A stretch of 64,000 nt of DNA, from positions 1,568,501-1,632,500 of the forward strand of contig NZ_JAPFCC010000001.1 of the NCBI RefSeq assembly GCF_025562715.2, written 5' to 3'. The notes under the pieces were generated by a model. That model was not told where the DNA came from and ran no database searches. It worked only from the letters and a program-made list of their open reading frames with translations. Numbering within the stretch: position 1 is the first letter of the stretch; each line of letters begins with the position of its first letter. This document shows, one piece after another, positions 61,139 through 64,000 of the stretch. The translations under genes and the position numbers were made by a program. This DNA is from Endozoicomonas gorgoniicola (GTDB lineage Bacteria > Pseudomonadota > Gammaproteobacteria > Pseudomonadales > Endozoicomonadaceae).

Positions 61139-63589
61139 GTGGATAGCTTCAATAAGGGCTTCAATAAGGGCTTCAATGATGGTTCCGGTGATAGCCCGGA
61201 TAACAGTGCGGTCGGTCGTGTGAATAGTTTTGTCGCCAGCCTGGACTCTCTGGGTGCCAGTGATATTGAGCAGGTGGGTGGCAAGAATGCATCCCTGGGT
61301 GAAATGATCAGTAACCTCAGTGGTGCCGGGGTTCGGGTGCCGGGAGGTTTTGCCACAACAGCAGAAGCCTACTGCGATTTTCTTGAAAGCAACGGGTTGT
61401 ACGAGCGTATCCATGAAATGCTGGATGACCTGGACATCAATAATGTGCGTGCGCTGGCAACAGCAGGCGCACAGATCCGGCACTGGATTATGTCGGAACC
61501 CTTTCGTCCTGAACTGGAACAGGCCATTATCGATTCATACCGGATGTTGTGCAATGGTCAGGCTGACCTTCCGGTGGCTGTGCGTTCTTCAGCGACGGCA
61601 GAAGATTTGCCGGATGCCTCTTTTGCGGGTCAGCAGGAAACCTTCCTGAACATTCGGGGTGCCGACAACGTGCTGTCTGCTGTTCGGGAAGTGTTTGCCT
61701 CCCTGTTTAATGACCGCGCCATTGCTTACCGCGTGCATCAGGGATTCGATCATCGTAATGTGGCTTTGTCGGCTGGTATTCAGCGTATGGTTCGCAGCGA
61801 GACAGGCGCTTCCGGTGTTATGTTTACTCTGGATACGGAATCCGGCTTTGAAGGAGCCGTGTTTATAACGGCGTCTTTTGGTCTGGGTGAAACCGTGGTT
61901 CAGGGTGCTGTGAATCCGGATGAGTTTTATGTCTATAAGGAAGCCTTGAGACAGAACCGTCCCGCGATTCTTCGCCGTAACCTTGGCAGCAAGGCGATCA
62001 AGATGATTTATGGACGAACCGGTTCGGCGGGTGCCTCGGTTAATACCGTCGACGTTGATCTGGATGACCGTGGTCGCTTTTCCATTACTGACGACGATGT
62101 TCTGGAACTGGCTCGCCAGGCAATGACGATCGAGCAGCATTATGGCTGTCCGATGGATATTGAATGGGCAAAGGATGGTGATGATGGTTTGTTGTATATC
62201 GTTCAGGCACGTCCGGAAACGGTACAGAGCCGAAATGGCAACCGGCTGGAAAGCTACCGCCTGCTGGAACAGGCTGAACCGCTGGTGGAAGGCCGCAGTA
62301 TCGGACAACGCATTGGACAAGGGCGGGCTCGCCTGATTACTGACCTGGAAGATATGGATCAGTTGCACGAAGGTGATGTGTTAGTCACGGATATGACGGA
62401 TCCGGACTGGGAACCTGTGATGAAGCGCGCATCAGCCATTGTCACTAATCGCGGTGGGCGTACCTGTCATGCAGCCATCATCGCCAGGGAGCTGGGTATT
62501 CCAGCAGTTGTGGGCTGTGGTGACGCTACCCGGCTGATTCAGGGCAGCAGGGATATTACGGTGTCCTGTGCCGAGGGAGATAGCGGGTTTATTTATCCGG
62601 GGCTGCTGAATTTTGAGCACAATGTCCGTGATCTTAAGAAGATGCCTGATTTGCCTTTCAAGCTGATGATGAACGTGGGGAATCCGGACCGGGCCTTCAG
62701 TTTCTCCCGTCTGCCAAACCATGGCGTAGGGTTGGCGCGGCTGGAGTTTATTATCAACAAAATGATCGGGGTTCACCCCAAAGCCCTGTTGAATTTCGAT
62801 GCATTGCCAGGGAATGTGAAACGGATTGTCTCTGAGCGTATGTCCGGCTACAGCGATCCTGTATCCTTTTATATCGACAAGCTGGTGGAAGGGGTTGCAA
62901 CCATTGCGGCAGCCTTTGCGCCGGAAAAAGTGATTGTTCGACTGTCTGATTTTAAATCCAATGAGTACGCAAACCTGATTGGTGGTTCGCTTTATGAACC
63001 GGATGAAGAAAACCCCATGCTGGGTTTTCGTGGAGCTTCCCGCTATATCTCTGATTCTTTCAGGGACTGTTTTGAACTGGAATGTATCGCCATGAAACGG
63101 GTGCGGGAAGAACTGGGCCTTGATAATGTAGAATTGATGATTCCCTTTGTTCGCACGCCGGATGAGGCGAGACAGGTGGTAGAGCTGATGGAAGGTTATG
63201 GTCTGAAACGTGGTGATAACGGGCTGCGTGTGATCATGATGTGTGAACTGCCATCCAACGCCCTGATGGCTGACGAGTTTCTGCAGTACTTTGATGGTTT
63301 CTCGATTGGTTCCAACGATATGACCCAGCTGACATTGGGCCTTGACCGGGACTCCGGAGTCATTGCCCATTTGTTTGATGAGCGAAACGGGGCGGTTAAA
63401 CAGTTATTGTCGATGGCGATTAAAGCCTGTCTGGCACAGGGCAAATACATTGGTATCTGTGGCCAGGGGCCCAGTGATCACCCTGACCTGGCTCGCTGGT
63501 TGATGGAGCAGGGCATTGAGACGGTTTCACTGAATCCTGACTCAGTGGTCGAAACCTGGCTGTATCTTGCAGAACAGCCGGTCAACTAA
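61139..63589 (+). CDS. ppsA: Phosphoenolpyruvate synthase
   Basis: An 816-residue enzyme converting pyruvate and ATP to PEP, AMP and phosphate in gluconeogenesis. The ATP-grasp domain starts LGASDIEQVGGKNASLGEMISNL; the phosphohistidine domain has GGRTCHAAIIARELGIPAVVG; the C-terminal PEP barrel has GFSIGSNDMTQLTLGLDRDSG and GICGQGPSDHP. I take the GTG at 61139, preceded by AGAGGA at eight bases, over the longer GTG at 61103 and the later GTG at 61220. The N-terminal 30 residues are extra and contain a 12-bp tandem repeat (FNKGFNKGFNDG). It is regulated by the neighbouring PpsR. Confidence 0.95.
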   Translation: MDSFNKGFNKGFNDGSGDSPDNSAVGRVNSFVASLDSLGASDIEQVGGKNASLGEMISNLSGAGVRVPGGFATTAEAYCDFLESNGLYERIHEMLDDLDINNVRALATAGAQIRHWIMSEPFRPELEQAIIDSYRMLCNGQADLPVAVRSSATAEDLPDASFAGQQETFLNIRGADNVLSAVREVFASLFNDRAIAYRVHQGFDHRNVALSAGIQRMVRSETGASGVMFTLDTESGFEGAVFITASFGLGETVVQGAVNPDEFYVYKEALRQNRPAILRRNLGSKAIKMIYGRTGSAGASVNTVDVDLDDRGRFSITDDDVLELARQAMTIEQHYGCPMDIEWAKDGDDGLLYIVQARPETVQSRNGNRLESYRLLEQAEPLVEGRSIGQRIGQGRARLITDLEDMDQLHEGDVLVTDMTDPDWEPVMKRASAIVTNRGGRTCHAAIIARELGIPAVVGCGDATRLIQGSRDITVSCAEGDSGFIYPGLLNFEHNVRDLKKMPDLPFKLMMNVGNPDRAFSFSRLPNHGVGLARLEFIINKMIGVHPKALLNFDALPGNVKRIVSERMSGYSDPVSFYIDKLVEGVATIAAAFAPEKVIVRLSDFKSNEYANLIGGSLYEPDEENPMLGFRGASRYISDSFRDCFELECIAMKRVREELGLDNVELMIPFVRTPDEARQVVELMEGYGLKRGDNGLRVIMMCELPSNALMADEFLQYFDGFSIGSNDMTQLTLGLDRDSGVIAHLFDERNGAVKQLLSMAIKACLAQGKYIGICGQGPSDHPDLARWLMEQGIETVSLNPDSVVETWLYLAEQPVN
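61148..61184. repeat. 12-bp tandem repeat at the start of ppsA
   Basis: GCTTCAATAAGG occurs twice, then GCTTCAATGATGG, encoding SFNKGFNKGFNDG. The unit is a multiple of three, so length changes keep the frame. Confidence 0.85.
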
Positions 63590-64000
63590 AGGCTTTTCAG
63601 GAGGGGAACTTCCGGGGTCAATGGTTCCAGACGATGTAATCCCGGCTCCTGAACAGGAGGTACCTGCTCGCTGTCTGTCGCAGTAGCATTGCCGCCGGTA
63701 CTGGCTGGCTCCGCAGGTCGGGCGACGGGCAGTACCGCCTGCCAGTGGTTGTTGATGTGAAGAAGGGCGATGGTATCCGGTTCGTTGATCGCTGAGTCTC
63801 TCTCTTCAGGCGGCACAGGGGTGATTGCATCCCGGCTATACATTGCACTCGTGAGAATAGGGTAACCTTCCGAGAAGTCTACCCCTAACACCAGTATGTT
63901 CAGATTCAGTACAGGAGCAATCAGTCGATGCAGGATTTCTGTGGTTCCCCAGGCTTGTCGACCGGGTCCGTCTACATGGAAGGTGGCTGCAATTTGATTT
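63586..64000 (-). CDS. OTU-like cysteine protease, C-terminal part (5' end off window)
   Basis: The frame is open from the right edge to a TAG at 63586, overlapping the convergent ppsA stop by 4 nt. It reads FHVDGPGRQAWGTTEILHRLIAPVLNLNILVLG and later DTIALLHINNHWQAVLP. A WG-x-x-E segment, then an I-x-V strand, then a hydrophobic strand followed by NHW with a histidine is the pattern of the OTU peptidase core (catalytic His). The Asp-Gly-Asn-Cys nucleophile region would lie outside the window. The tail is Pro/Ala/Thr rich. OTU proteins of host-associated bacteria are often deubiquitinase effectors; that is inference. Confidence 0.5.
   Translation of the reverse strand, partial: NQIAATFHVDGPGRQAWGTTEILHRLIAPVLNLNILVLGVDFSEGYPILTSAMYSRDAITPVPPEERDSAINEPDTIALLHINNHWQAVLPVARPAEPASTGGNATATDSEQVPPVQEPGLHRLEPLTPEVPLLKSL

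Overview
This window is chromosomal DNA from a marine gammaproteobacterium, most like Endozoicomonas or a close relative in Oceanospirillales. That placement is an inference from protein similarity remembered from the families: NfuA with the Pseudomonas-type N-terminus, the acnD/prpF propionate route, a PpsA/PpsR pair, a TonB2-type operon and many orphan secreted or effector-like proteins. There are no rRNA or tRNA genes, no prophage and no CRISPR array.

Layout. 1-8 kb: a DUF4892 protein whose start lies off the left edge, a small papain-like (C39-like) protein, a MATE exporter, cobalamin-dependent methionine synthase (metH) and a Bcr/CflA-type MFS exporter. 8-13 kb: an effector-like orphan, then glutarate hydroxylase (glaH) and L-2-hydroxyglutarate oxidase (lhgO), which together turn glutarate into 2-oxoglutarate, then nfuA and a YafJ-type amidotransferase. 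13-19 kb: two membrane proteins, htpG behind a sigma-32-type promoter, a secreted orphan and a stand-alone menB. 19-25 kb: gene remnants, a secreted orphan, a possible ADP-ribosyltransferase-like orphan flanked by direct repeats, and the serine catabolic pair sdaC-sdaA.

24.7-29.6 kb is a decaying accessory patch. It holds an NmrA-type oxidoreductase pseudogene, a SnoaL-like secreted protein and a LysR regulator split by a complete insertion sequence with an 11-bp target duplication; removing the element restores a 298-codon reading frame. Next comes a paralogue of the effector-like orphan at 8.4 kb. 29.8-34.8 kb is a tightly overlapping TonB2-type energy-transduction operon (DUF3450, TtpC, ExbB2, ExbD2, TonB2, TPR) behind a Fur-box-like site. 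35-43 kb carries yghU, an IS1595-type fragment, a LysR/Old-Yellow-Enzyme divergent pair, a lipase with its dedicated foldase, a free-methionine-sulfoxide reductase and a TnpB-only IS605-type element.

43-50.5 kb is an outer-membrane receptor / ABC protein / M16 protease cluster matching E. coli yddB-yddA-pqqL and the Fus ferredoxin-uptake systems. A Fur-like site lies upstream, but the receptor gene is broken by a small out-of-frame deletion. 50.7-59 kb: DUF6506, pabB, and the methylcitrate cycle run as a PrpB-like lyase, prpC, acnD and prpF. 59-64 kb: a GNAT remnant, the second ADP-ribosyltransferase-like paralogue, ppsR, ppsA divergent from it, and an OTU-like protein running off the right edge.

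Three themes cut across the window. First, there are several unrelated effector-like proteins with papain-, OTU- or ADP-ribosyltransferase-like signatures, two of them present as paralogous pairs. Second, fresh gene decay and remnants are common. Third, short tandem repeats of 7, 12, 14 and 24 bp lie in or beside pabB, prpF, ppsA, yddA and ppsR.
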